Source of the DNA: Henricia sp. BOLD:AAB3569
Lineage: Eukaryota; Echinodermata; Asteroidea; Spinulosida; Echinasteridae
Assembly: GCA_037783545.1 (NCBI GenBank)
Contig: JBBELK010000013.1
Span: forward strand, 1 to 64,000
DNA length: 64,000 nucleotides
Direction: 5' to 3'
The position numbers and the translations under genes were made by a program. How positions within the stretch are numbered: the first letter of the stretch is position 1; every line of letters starts with the position of its first letter. The notes below the pieces were generated by a model. The model had not been told where the DNA came from. It did not search any database and saw only the letters and a program-made list of their open reading frames with translations. This document shows positions 10,701 to 22,650 of the stretch, piece by piece.

Positions 10701-13700
10701 GCGGCGTCTGCTTGTGCGAAAACTGCGCCGGCAGGGAGTTTTTGCTAGATTCGACGATAACTCTGTCGGTTTAAACGGGAAATTGCTGAAATTTGCACAA
10801 CACGTTTGGGATATAGAGTTGTTTTAGCAGGCAGAATTGAAAGTTTGTGTGCCAATTCCTTCAGTTCCAAAATAGCGACCGTTTCAGACGCAAGGTTTCA
10901 CGAAAGCGGCGTCTGCTTGTGCGAAAACTGCGCCGGCAGGGAGTTTTTGCTAGATTCGACGATAACTCTGTCGGTTTAAACGGGAAATTGCTGAAATGTG
11001 CACAACACGTTTGGGATATAGAGTTGTTTTAGCAGGCGAAATTGGAAGTTTGTCTGCAAATTCCTTCAGTTCCAAAATAGCGACCGTTTCAGACGCAAGG
11101 TTTCACGAAAGCGGCGTCTGCTTGTGCGAAAACTGCGCCGGCAGGGAGTTTTTGCTAGATTCGACGATAACTCTGTCGGTTTAAACGGGAAATTGCTGAA
11201 ATTTGCACAACACGTTTGGGATATAGAGTTGTTTTAGCAGACAAAATTGGAAGTTTGTCTACCAATTCCTTCAGTTCCAAAATAGCGACCGTTTCAGACG
11301 CAAGGTTTCACGAAAGCGGCGTCTGCTCGTGCGAAAAGGAGTTTTTGCTAGATTCGACGATAACTCTGTCGGTTTAAACGGGAAATTGCTGAAATTTGCA
11401 CAACACGTTTGGGATATAGAGTTGTTTTAGCAGGCAAAATTGGAAGTTTGTCTGTCAATTCCTTCAGTTCCAAAATAGCGACCGTTTCAGACGCAAGGTT
11501 TCACGAAAGCGGCGTCTGCTCGTGCGAAAAGGAGTTTTTGCTAGATTCGACGATAACTCTGTCGGTTTAAACGGGAAATTGCTGAAATTTGCACAACACG
11601 TTTGGGATATAGAGTTGTTTTAGCAGGCGAAATTGGAAGTTTGTCTGCAAATTCCTTCAGTTCCAAAATAGCGACCGTTTCAGACGCAAGGTTTCACGAA
11701 AGCGGCGTCTGCTTGTGCAAAAACTGCGCCGGCAGGGAGTTTTTGCTAGATTCGACGATAACTCTGTCGGTTTAAACGGGAAATTGCTGAAATTTGCACA
11801 ACACGTTTGGGATATAGAGTTGTTTTAGCAGACAAAATTGGAAGTTTGTCTACCAATTCCTTCAGTTCCAAAATAGCGACCGTTTCAGACGCAAGGTTTC
11901 ACGAAAGCGGCGTCTGCTCGTGCGAAAAGGAGTTTTTGCTAGATTCGACGATAACTCTGTCGGTTTAAACGGGAAATTGCTGAAATTTGCACAACACGTT
12001 TGGGATATAGAGTTGTTTTAGCAGGCAAAATTGGAAGTTTGTCTGCCAATTCCTTCAGTTCCAAAATAGCGACCGTTTCAGACGCAAGGTTTCACGAAAG
12101 CGGCGTCTGCTCGTGCGAAAAGGAGTTTTTGCTAGATTCGACGATAACTCTGTCGGTTTAAACGGGAAATTGCTGAAATTTGCACAACACGTTTGGGATA
12201 TAGAGTTGTTTTAGCAGGCAAAATTGGAAGTTTGTCTGCCAATTCCTTCAGTTCCAAAATAGCGACCGTTTCAGACGCAAGGTTTCACGAAAGCGGCATC
12301 TGCTCGTGCGAAAACTGTGCCGGCAGGGAGTTTTTGCTAGATTCGACGATAACTCTGTCGGTTTAAACGGGAAATTGCTGAAATGTGCACAACACGTTTG
12401 GGATATAGAGTTGTTTTAGCAGGAGAAATTGGAAGTTTGTCTGCAAATTCCTTCAGTTCCAAAATAGCGACCGTTTCAGACGCAAGGTTTCACGAAAGCG
12501 GCGTCTGCTTGTGCGAAAACTGCGCCGGCAGGGAGTTTTTGCTAGATTCGACGATAACTCTGTCGGTTTAAACGGGAAATTGCTGAAATTTGCACAACAC
12601 GTTTGGGATATAGAGTTGTTTTAGCAGGCAGAATTGAAAGTTTGTGTGCCAATTCCTTCAGTTCCAAAATAGCGACCGTTTCAGACGCAAGGTTTCACGA
12701 AAGCGGCGTCTGCTTGTGCGAAAACTGCGCCGGCAGGGAGTTTTTGCTAGATTCGACGATAACTATGTCGGTTTAAACGGGAAATTGCTGAAATGTGCAC
12801 AACACGTTTGGGATATAGAGTTGTTTTAGCAGGCGAAATTGGAAGTTTGTCTGCAAATTCCTTCAGTTCCAAAATAGCGACCGTTTCAGACGCAAGGTTT
12901 CACGAAAGCGGCGTCTGCTTGTGCGAAAACTGCGCCGGCAGGGAGTTTTTGCTAGATTCGACGATTACTCTGTCGGTTTAAACGAGAAATTGCTGAAATT
13001 TGCACAACACGTTTGGGATATAGAGTTGTTTTAGCAGGCAGAATTGAAAGTTTGTGTGCCAATTCCTTCAGTTCCAAAATAGCGACCGTTTCAGACGCAA
13101 GGTTTCACGAAAGCGGCGTCTGCTCGTGCGAAAACTGTGCCGGCAGGGAGTTTTTGCTAGATTCGACGATAACTCTGTCGGTTTAAACTGGAAATTGCTG
13201 AAATGTGCACAACACGTTTGGGATATAGAGTTGTTTTAGCAGGCAAAATTGGAAGTTTGTCGGCCAATTCCTTCAGTTCCAAAATAGCGACCGTTTCAGA
13301 CGCAAGGTTTCACGAAAGCGGCGTCTGCTCGTGCGAAAAGGAGTTTTTGCTAGATTCGACGATAACTCTGTCGGTTTAAACGGGAAATTGCTGAAATTTG
13401 CACAACACGTTTGGGATATAGAGTTGTTTTAGCAGGCAAAATTGGAAGTTTGTCTGCCAATTCCTTCAGTTCCAAAATAGCGACCGTTTCAGACGCAAGG
13501 TTTCACGAAAGCGGCGTCTGCTCGTGCGAAAAGGAGTTTTTGCTAGATTCGACGATAACTCTGTCGGTTTAAACGGGAAATTGCTGAAATTTGCACAACA
13601 CGTTTGGGATATAGAGTTGTTTTAGCAGGCGAAATTGGAAGTTTGTCTGCAAATTCCTTCAGTTCCAAAATAGCGACCGTTTCAGACGCAAGGTTTCACG

Positions 13701-16700
13701 AAAGCGGCGTCTGCTTGTGCGAAAACTGCGCCGGCAGGGAGTTTTTGCTAGATTCGACGATAACTCTGTCGGTTTAAACGGGAAATTGCTGAAATTTGCA
13801 CAACACGTTTGGGATATAGAGTTGTTTTAGCAGACAAAATTGGAAGTTTGTCTACCAATTCCTTCAGTTCCAAAATAGCGACCGTTTCAGACGCAAGGTT
13901 TCACGAAAGCGGCGTCTGCTCGTGCGAAAAGGAGTTTTTGCTAGATTCGACGATAACTCTGTCGGTTTAAACGGGAAATTGCTGAAATTTGCACAACACG
14001 TTTGGGATATAGAGTTGTTTTAGCAGGCAAAATTGGAAGTTTGTCTGCCAATTCCTTCAGTTCCAAAATAGCGACCGTTTCAGACGCAAGGTTTCACGAA
14101 AGCGGCGTCTGCTCGTGCGAAAAGGAGTTTTTGCTAGATTCGACGATAACTCTGTCGGTTTAAACGGGAAATTGCTGAAATGTGCACAACACGTTTGGGA
14201 TATAGAGTTGTTTTAGCAGGCAAAATTGGAAGTTTGTCTGCCAATTCCTTCAGTTCCAAAATAGCGACCGTTTCAGACGCAAGGTTTCACGAAAGCGGCA
14301 TCTGCTCGTGCGAAAACTGTGCCGGCAGGGAGTTTTTGCTAGATTCGACGATAACTCTGTCGGTTTAAACGGGAAATTGCTGAAATGTGCACAACACGTT
14401 TGGGATATAGAGTTGTTTTAGCAGGCGAAATTGGAAGTTTGTCTGCAAATTCCTTCAGTTCCAAAATAGCGACCGTTTCAGACGCAAGGTTTCACGAAAG
14501 CGGCGTCTGCTTGTGCGAAAACTGCGCCGGCAGGGAGTTTTTGCTAGATTCGACGATAACTCTGTCGGTTTAAACGGGAAATTGCTGAAATTTGCACAAC
14601 ACGTTTGGGATATAGAGTTGTTTTAGCAGGCAGAATTGAAAGTTTGTGTGCCAATTCCTTCAGTTCCAAAATAGCGACCGTTTCAGACGCAAGGTTTCAC
14701 GAAAGCGGCGTCTGCTTGTGCGAAAACTGCGCCGGCAGGGAGTTTTTGCTAGATTCGACGATAACTATGTCGGTTTAAACGGGAAATTGCTGAAATGTGC
14801 ACAACACGTTTGGGATATAGAGTTGTTTTAGCAGGCGAAATTGGAAGTTTGTCTGCAAATTCCTTCAGTTCCAAAATAGCGACCGTTTCAGACGCAAGGT
14901 TTCACGAAAGCGGCGTCTGCTTGTGCGAAAACTGCGCCGGCAGGGAGTTTTTGCTAGATTCGACGATTACTCTGTCGGTTTAAACGAGAAATTGCTGAAA
15001 TTTGCACAACACGTTTGGGATATAGAGTTGTTTTAGCAGGCAGAATTGAAAGTTTGTGTGCCAATTCCTTCAGTTCTAAAATAGCGACCGTTTCAGACGC
15101 AAGGTTTCACGAAAGCGGCGTCTGCTCGTGCGAAAACTGTGCCGGCAGGGAGTTTTTGCTAGATTCGACGATAACTCTGTCGGTTTAAACGGGAAATTGC
15201 TGAAATGTGCACAACACGTTTGGGATATAGAGTTGTTTTAGCAGGCAAAATTGGAAGTTTGTCGGCCAATTCCTTCAGTTCCAAAATAGCGACCGTTTCA
15301 GACGCAAGGTTTCACGAAAGCGGCGTCTGCTCGTGCGAAAACTGTGCCGTCGGGGAGTTTTTGCTAGATTCGACGATAACTCTGTCAGTTTAAACGGGAA
15401 ATTGCTGAAATTTGCACAACACGTTTGGGATATAGAGTTGTTTTAGCAGGCAAAATTGGAAGTTTGTCTGCCAATTCCTTCAGTTCCAAAATAGCGACCG
15501 TTTCAGACGCAAGGTTTCACGAAAGCGGCGTCTGCTCGTGCGAAAAGGAGTTTTTGCTAGATTCGACGATAACTCTGTCGGTTTAAACGGGAAATTGCTG
15601 AAATTTGCACAACACGTTTGGGATATAGAGTTGTTTTAGCAGGCAAAATTGGAAGTTTGTCTGCCAATTCCTTCAGTTCCAAAATAGCGACCGTTTCAGA
15701 CGCAAGGTTTCACGAAAGCGGCGTCTGCTCGTGCGAAAAGGAGTTTTTGCTAGATTCGACGATAACTCTGTCGGTTTAAACGGGAAATTGCAGAAATTTG
15801 CACAACACGTTTAGGATATAGAGTTGTTTTAGCAGACAAAATTTGAAGTTTGTCTGCCAATTCCTTCAGTTCCAAAATAGCGACCGTTTCAGACGCAAGG
15901 TTTCACGAAAGCGGCGTCTGCTCGTGCGAAAACTGTGCCGGCAGGGAGTTTTTGCTAGATTCGACGATAACTCTGTCGGTTTAAACGGGAAATTGCTGAA
16001 ATTTGCACAACACGTTTGGGATATAGAGTTGTTTTAGCAGGCAAAATTGGAAGTTTGTCTGCCAATTCCTTCAGTTCCAAAATAGCGACCGATTCAGACG
16101 CAATGTTTCACGAAAGCGGCGTCTGCTCGTGCGAAAACTGTGCCGGCAGGGAGTTTTTGCTAGATTCGACGATAACTCTGTCGGTTTAAACGGGAAATTG
16201 CTGAAATTTGCACAACACGTTTGGGATATAGAGTTGTTTTAGCAGGCGAAATTGGAAGTTTGTCTGCCAATTCCTTCAGTTCCAAAATAGCGACCGTTTC
16301 AGACGCAAGGTTTCACGAAAGCGGCGTCTGCTCGTGCGAAAACTGTGCCGGCAGGGAGTTTTTGCTAGATTCGACGATAACTCTGTCGGTTTAAACGGGA
16401 AATTGCTGAAATTTGCACAACACGTTTGGGATATAGAGTTGTTTTAGCAGGCAAAATTGGAAGTTTGTCTGCCAATTCCTTCAGTTCCAAAATAGCGACC
16501 GTTTCAGACGCAAGGTTTCACGAAAGCGGCGTCTGCTCGCGCGAAAAGGAGTTTTTGCTAGATTCGACGATAACTCTGTCGGTTTAAACGGGAAATTGCT
16601 GAAATTTGCACAACACGTTTGGGATATATAGTTGTTTTAGCAGGCAAAATTGGAAGTTTGTCTGCCAATTCCTTCAGTTCCAAAATAGCGACCGTTTCAG

Positions 16701-17210
16701 ACGCAAGGTTTCACGAAAGCGGCGTCTGCTCGTGCGAAAAGGAGTTTTTGCTAGATTCGACGATAAATCTGTCGGTTTAAACGGGAAATTGCTGAAATTT
16801 GCACAACACGTTTGGGATATAGAGTTGTTTTAGCAGGCAAAATTGGAAGTTTGTCTGCCAATTCCTTCAGTTCCAAAATAGCGACCGTTTCAGACGCAAG
16901 GTTTCACGAAAGCGGCGTCTGCTCGTGCGAAAAGGAGTTTTTGCTAGATTCGACGATAACTCTGTCGGTTTAAACGGGAAATTGCTGAAATTTGCACAAC
17001 ACGTTTGGGATATAGAGTTGTTTTAGCAGGCAAAATTGGAAGTTTGTCTGCCAATTCCTTCAGTTCCAAAATAGCGACCGTTTCAGACGCAAGGTTTCAC
17101 GAAAGCGGCGTCTGCTCGTGCGAAAACTGTGCCGGCGGGGAGTTTTTGCTAGATTCGACGATAACTCTGTCGGTTTAAACGGGAAATTGCTGAAATTTGC
17201 ACAACACGTT

Positions 17211-20200
17211 TGGGATATAGAGTTGTTTTAGCAGGCAAAATTGGAAGTTTGTCTGCCAATTCCTTCAGTTCCAAAATAGCGACCGTTTCAGACGCAAGGT
17301 TTCACGAAAGCGGCGTCTGCTCGTGCGAAAAGGAGTTTTTGCTAGATTCGACGATAACTCTGTCGGTTTAAACGGGAAATTGCTGAAATTTGCACAACAC
17401 GTTTGGGATATAGAGTTGTTTTAGCAGGCAAAATTGGAAGTTTGTCTGCCAATTCCTTCAGTTCCAAAATAGCGACCGTTTCAGACGCAAGGTTTCACGA
17501 AAGCGGCGTCTGCTCGTGCGAAAAGGAGTTTTTGCTAGATTCGACGATAACTCTGTCGGTTTAAACGGGAAATTGCAGAAATTTGCACAACACGTTTAGG
17601 ATATAGAGTTGTTTTAGCAGACAAAATTTGAAGTTTGTCTGCCAATTTCTTCAGTTCCAAAATAGCGACCGTTTCAGACGCAAGGTTTCACGAAAGCGGC
17701 GTCTGCTCGTGCGAAAAGGAGTTTTTGCTAGATTCGACGATAACTCTGTCGGTTTAAACGGGAAATTGCTGAAATTTGCACAACACGTTTGGGATATAGA
17801 GTTGTTTTAGCAGGCAAAATTGGAAGTTTGTCTGCCAATTCCTTCAGTTCCAAAATAGCGACCGTTTCAGACGCAAGGTTTCACGAAAGCGGCGTCTGCT
17901 CGTGCGAAAAGGAGTTTTTGCTAGATTCGACGATAACTCTGTCGGTTTAAACGGGAAATTGCTGAAATTTGCACAACACGTTTGGGATATAGAGTTGTTT
18001 TAGCAGGCAAAATTGGAAGTTTGTCTGCCAATTCCTTCAGTTCCAAAATAGCGACCGTTTCAGACGCAAGGTTTCACGAAAGCGGCGTCTGCTCGTGCAA
18101 AAACTGTGCCGGCAGGGAGTTTTTGCTAGATTCGACGATAACTCTGTCGGTTTAAACGGGAAATTGCTGAAATTTGCACAACACGTTTGGGATATAGAGT
18201 TGTTTTAGCAGGCAAAATTGGAAGTTTGTCTGCCAATTCCTTCAGTTCCAAAATAGCGACCGTTTCAGACGCAAGGTTTCACGAAAGCGGCGTCTGCTCG
18301 TGCGAAAAGGAGTTTTTGCTAGATTCGACGATAACTCTGTCGGTTTAAACGGGAAATTGCTGAAATTTGCACAACACGTTTGGGATATAGAGTTGTTTTA
18401 GCAGGCAAAATTGGAAGTTTGTCTGCCAATTCCTTCAGTTCCAAAATAGCGACCGTTTCAGACGCAAGGTTTCACGAAAGCGGCGTCTGCTCGTGCGAAA
18501 ACTGTGCCGGCGGGGAGTTTTTGCTAGATTCGACGATAACTCTGTCGGTTTAAACGGGAAATTGCTGAAATTTGCACAACACGTTTGGGATATAGAGTTG
18601 TTTTAGCAGGCAAAATTGGAAGTTTGTCTGCCAATTCCTTCAGTTCCAAAATAGCGACCGTTTCAGACGCAAGGTTTCACGAAAGCGGCGTCTGCTCGTG
18701 CGAAAAGGAGTTTTTGCTAGATTCGACGATAACTCTGTCGGTTTAAACGGGAAATTGCTGAAATTTGCACAACACGTTTGGGATATAGAGTTGTTTTAGC
18801 AGGCAAAATTGGAAGTTTGTCTGCCAATTCCTTCAGTTCCAAAATAGCGACCGTTTCAGACGCAAGGTTTCACGAAAGCGGCGTCTGCTCGTGCGAAAAG
18901 GAGTTTTTGCTAGATTCGACGATAACTCTGTCGGTTTAAACGGGAAATTGCAGAAATTTGCACAACACGTTTAGGATATAGAGTTGTTTTAGCAGACAAA
19001 ATTTGAAGTTTGTCTGCCAATTCCTTCAGTTCCAAAATAGCGACCGTTTCAGACGCAAGGTTTCACGAAAGCGGCGTCTGCTCGTGCGAAAAGGAGTTTT
19101 TGCTAGATTCGACGATAACTCTGTCGGTTTAAACGGGAAATTGCTGAAATTTGCACAACACGTTTGGGATATAGAGTTGTTTTAGCAGGCAAAATTGGAA
19201 GTTTGTCTGCCAATTCCTTCAGTTCCAAAATAGCGACCGTTTCAGACGCAAGGTTTCACGAAAGCGGCGTCTGCTCGTGCGAAAAGGAGTTTTTGCTAGA
19301 TTCGACGATAACTCTGTCGGTTTAAACGGGAAATTGCTGAAATTTGCACAACACGTTTGGGATATAGAGTTGTTTTAGCAGGCAAAATTGGAAGTTTGTC
19401 TGCCAATTCCTTCAGTTCCAAAATAGCGACCGTTTCAGACGCAAGGTTTCACGAAAGCGGCGTCTGCTCGTGCAAAAACTGTGCCGGCAGGGAGTTTTTG
19501 CTAGATTCGACGATAACTCTGTCGGTTTAAACGGGAAATTGCTGAAATTTGCACAACACGTTTGGGATATAGAGTTGTTTTAGCAGGCAAAATTGGAAGT
19601 TTGTCTGCCAATTCCTTCAGTTCCAAAATAGCGACCGTTTCAGACGCAAGGTTTCACGAAAGCGGCGTCTGCTCGTGCGAAAAGGAGTTTTTGCTAGATT
19701 CGACGATAACTCTGTCGGTTTAAACGGGAAATTGCTGAAATTTGCACAACACGTTTGGGATATAGAGTTGTTTTAGCAGGCAAAATTGGAAGTTTGTCTG
19801 CCAATTCCTTCAGTTCCAAAATAGCGACCGTTTCAGACGCAAGGTTTCACGAAAGCGGCGTCTGCTCGTGCGAAAAGGAGTTTTTGCTAGATTCGACGAT
19901 AACTCTGTCGGTTTAAACGGGAAATTGCAGAAATTTGCACAACACGTTTAGGATATAGAGTTGTTTTAGCAGACAAAATTTGAAGTTTGTCTGCCAATTC
20001 CTTCAGTTCCAAAATAGCGACCGTTTCAGACGCAAGGTTTCACGAAAGCGGCGTCTGCTCGTGCGAAAAGGAGTTTTTGCTAGATTCGACGATAACTCTG
20101 TCGGTTTAAACGGGAAATTGCTGAAATTTGCACAACACGTTTGGGATATAGAGTTGTTTTAGCAGGCAAAATTGGAAGTTTGTCTGCCAATTCCTTCAGT

Positions 20201-22650
20201 TCCAAAATAGCGACCGTTTCAGACGCAAGGTTTCACGAAAGCGGCGTCTGCTCGTGCGAAAAGGAGTTTTTGCTAGATTCGACGATAACTCTGTCGGTTT
20301 AAACGGGAAATTGCTGAAATTTGCACAACACGTTTGGGATATAGAGTTGTTTTAGCAGGCAAAATTGGAAGTTTGTCTGCCAATTCCTTCAGTTCCAAAA
20401 TAGCGACCGTTTCAGACGCAAGGTTTCACGAAAGCGGCGTCTGCTCGTGCGAAAAGGAGTTTTTGCTAGATTCGACGATAACTCTGTCGGTTTAAACGGG
20501 AAATTGCTGAAATTTGCACAACACGTTTGGGATATAGAGTTGTTTTAGCAGGCAAAATTGGAAGTTTGTCTGCCAATTCCTTCAGTTCCAAAATAGCGAC
20601 CGTTTCAGACGCAAGGTTTCACGAAAGCGGCGTCTGCTCGTGCGAAAAGGAGTTTTTGCTAGATTCGACGATAACTCTGTCGGTTTAAACGGGAAATTGC
20701 TGAAATTTGCACAACACGTTTGGGATATAGAGTTGTTTTAGCAGACAAAATTGGAAGTTTGTCTGCCAATTCCTTCAGTTCCAAAATAGCGACCGTTTCA
20801 GACGCAAGGTTTCACGAAAGCGGCGTCTGCTCGTGCGAAAAGGAGTTTTTGCTAGATTCGACGATAACTCTGTCGGTTTAAACGGGAAATTGCTGAAATT
20901 TGCACAACACGTTTGGGATATAGAGTTGTTTTAGCAGGCAAAATTGGAAGTTTGACTGCCAATTCCTTCAGTTCCAAAATAGCGACCGTTTCAGACGCAA
21001 GGTTTCACGAAAGCGGCGTCTGCTCGTGCGAAAAGGAGTTTTTGCTAGATTCGACGATAACTCTGTCGGTTTAAACGGGAAATTGCTGAAATTTGCACAA
21101 CACGTTTGGGATATAGAGTTGTTTTAGCAGGCAAAATTGGAAGTTTGTCTGCCAACTCCTTCAGTTCCAAAATAGCGACCGTTTCAGACGCAAGGTTTCA
21201 CGAAAGCGGCGTCTGCTCGTGCGAAAACTGTGCCGGCAGGGAGTTTTTGCTAGATTCGACGATAACTCTGTCGGTTTTAAACGGGAAATTGCTGAAATTT
21301 GCACAACACGTTTGGGATATAGAGTTGTTTTAGCAGGCAAAATTGGAAGTTTGTCTGCCAATTCCATCAGTTCCAAAATAGCGACCGTTTCAGACGCAAG
21401 GTTTCACGAAAGCGGCGTCTGCTCGTGCGAAAAGGAGTTTTTGCTAGATTCGACGATAACTCTGTCGGTTTAAACGGGAAATTGCTGAAATTTGCACAAC
21501 ACGTTTGGGATATAGGGTTGTTTTAGCAGGCAAAATTGGAAGTTTGTCTGCCAATTCCTTCAGTTCCAAAATAGCGACCGTTTCAGACGCAAGGTTTCAC
21601 GAAAGCGGCGTCTGCTCGTGCAAAAACTGTGCCGGCAGGGAGTTTTTGCTAGATTCGACGATAACTCTGTCGGTTTAAACGGGAAATTGCTGAAATTTGC
21701 ACAACACGTTTGGGATATAGAGTTGTTTTAGCAGGCAAAATGGAAGTTTGTCTGCCAATTCCTTCAGTTCCAAAATAGCGACCGTTTCAGACGCAAGGTT
21801 TCACGAAAGCGGCGTCTGCTCGTGCGAAAAGGAGTTTTTGCTAGATTCGACGATAACTCTGTCGGTTTAAACGGGAAATTGCTGAAATTTGCACAACACG
21901 TTTGGGATATAGAGTTGTTTTAGCAGGCAAAATTGGAAGTTTGTCTGCCAATTCCTTCAGTTCCAAAATAGCGACCGTTTCAGACGCAAGGTTTCACGAA
22001 AGCGGCGTCTGCTCGTGCGAAAAGGAGTTTTTGCTAGATTCGACGATAACTCTGTCGGTTTAAACGGGAAATTGCTGAAATTTGCACAACACGTTTGGGA
22101 TATAGAGTTGTTTTAGCAGGCAAAATTGGAAGTTTGTCTGCCAATTCCTTCAGTTCCAAAATAGCGACCGTTTCAGACGCAAGGTTTCACGAAATCGGCG
22201 TCTGCTCGTGCGAAAAGGAGTTTTTGCTAGATTCGACGATAACTCTGTCGGTTAAACGGGAAATTGCTGAAATTTGCACAACACGTTTGGGATATAGAGT
22301 TGTTTTAGCAGGCAAAATTGGAAGTTTGTCTGCCAATTCCTTCAGTTCCAAAATAGCGACCGTTTCAGACGCAAGGTTTCACGAAAGCGGCGTCTGCTCG
22401 TGCGAAAAGGAGTTTTTGCTAGATTCGACGATAACTCTGTCGGTTTAAACGGGAAATTGCTGAAATTTGCACAACACGTTTGGGATATAGAGTTGTTTTA
22501 GCAGGCAAAATTGGAAGTTTGTCTGCCAATTCCTTCAGTTCCAAAATAGCGACCGTTTCAGACGCAAGGTTTCACGAAAGCGGCGTCTGCTCGTGCGAAA
22601 AGGAGTTTTTGCTAGATTCGACGATAACTCTGTCGGTTTAAACGGGAAAT
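17211..22650 (+). repeat. Satellite sub-domain B (977/1,375-bp blocks)
   Basis: Mostly 193-bp units. A tagged unit (gcagaaatttgcac, then gtttaggata and aaaatttgaagttt) recurs near 17,63x, 19,00x and 19,98x, giving block spacings of 1,375 bp (five short plus two long units) and 977 bp (four short plus one long). The same tagged unit occurs in sub-domain A near 7,847 and 15,843, so B is probably derived from the end of the A block. Units with gtgcaaaaactg in place of gtgcgaaaactg begin to appear here (near 18,097, 19,472 and 21,620) and continue into sub-domain C. Confidence 0.8.

Larger units (their letters stand above)
1..17210 (+). repeat. Satellite sub-domain A (long-block duplication)
   Basis: This part is rich in 205-bp units with a distinctive variant set: gaaatgtgcac instead of gaaatttgcac, ctgcaaattcc instead of ctgccaattcc, gcttgtgcg, and ctgcgccggcag in the 12-bp module. 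Variant order shows that about 1,397-9,200 is repeated at about 9,598-17,200. The single-copy-type variant gcaggagaaatt occurs at 3,821 and 12,419 (offset 8,598). The cgataaatct variant occurs at 8,765 and 16,761 (offset 7,996). The shift in offset reflects gains and losses of whole units, for example an extra 398-bp dimer in the second copy and about 1 kb missing later. A further local duplication of 2,002 bp links 12.38 kb to 14.39 kb. Confidence 0.85.
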
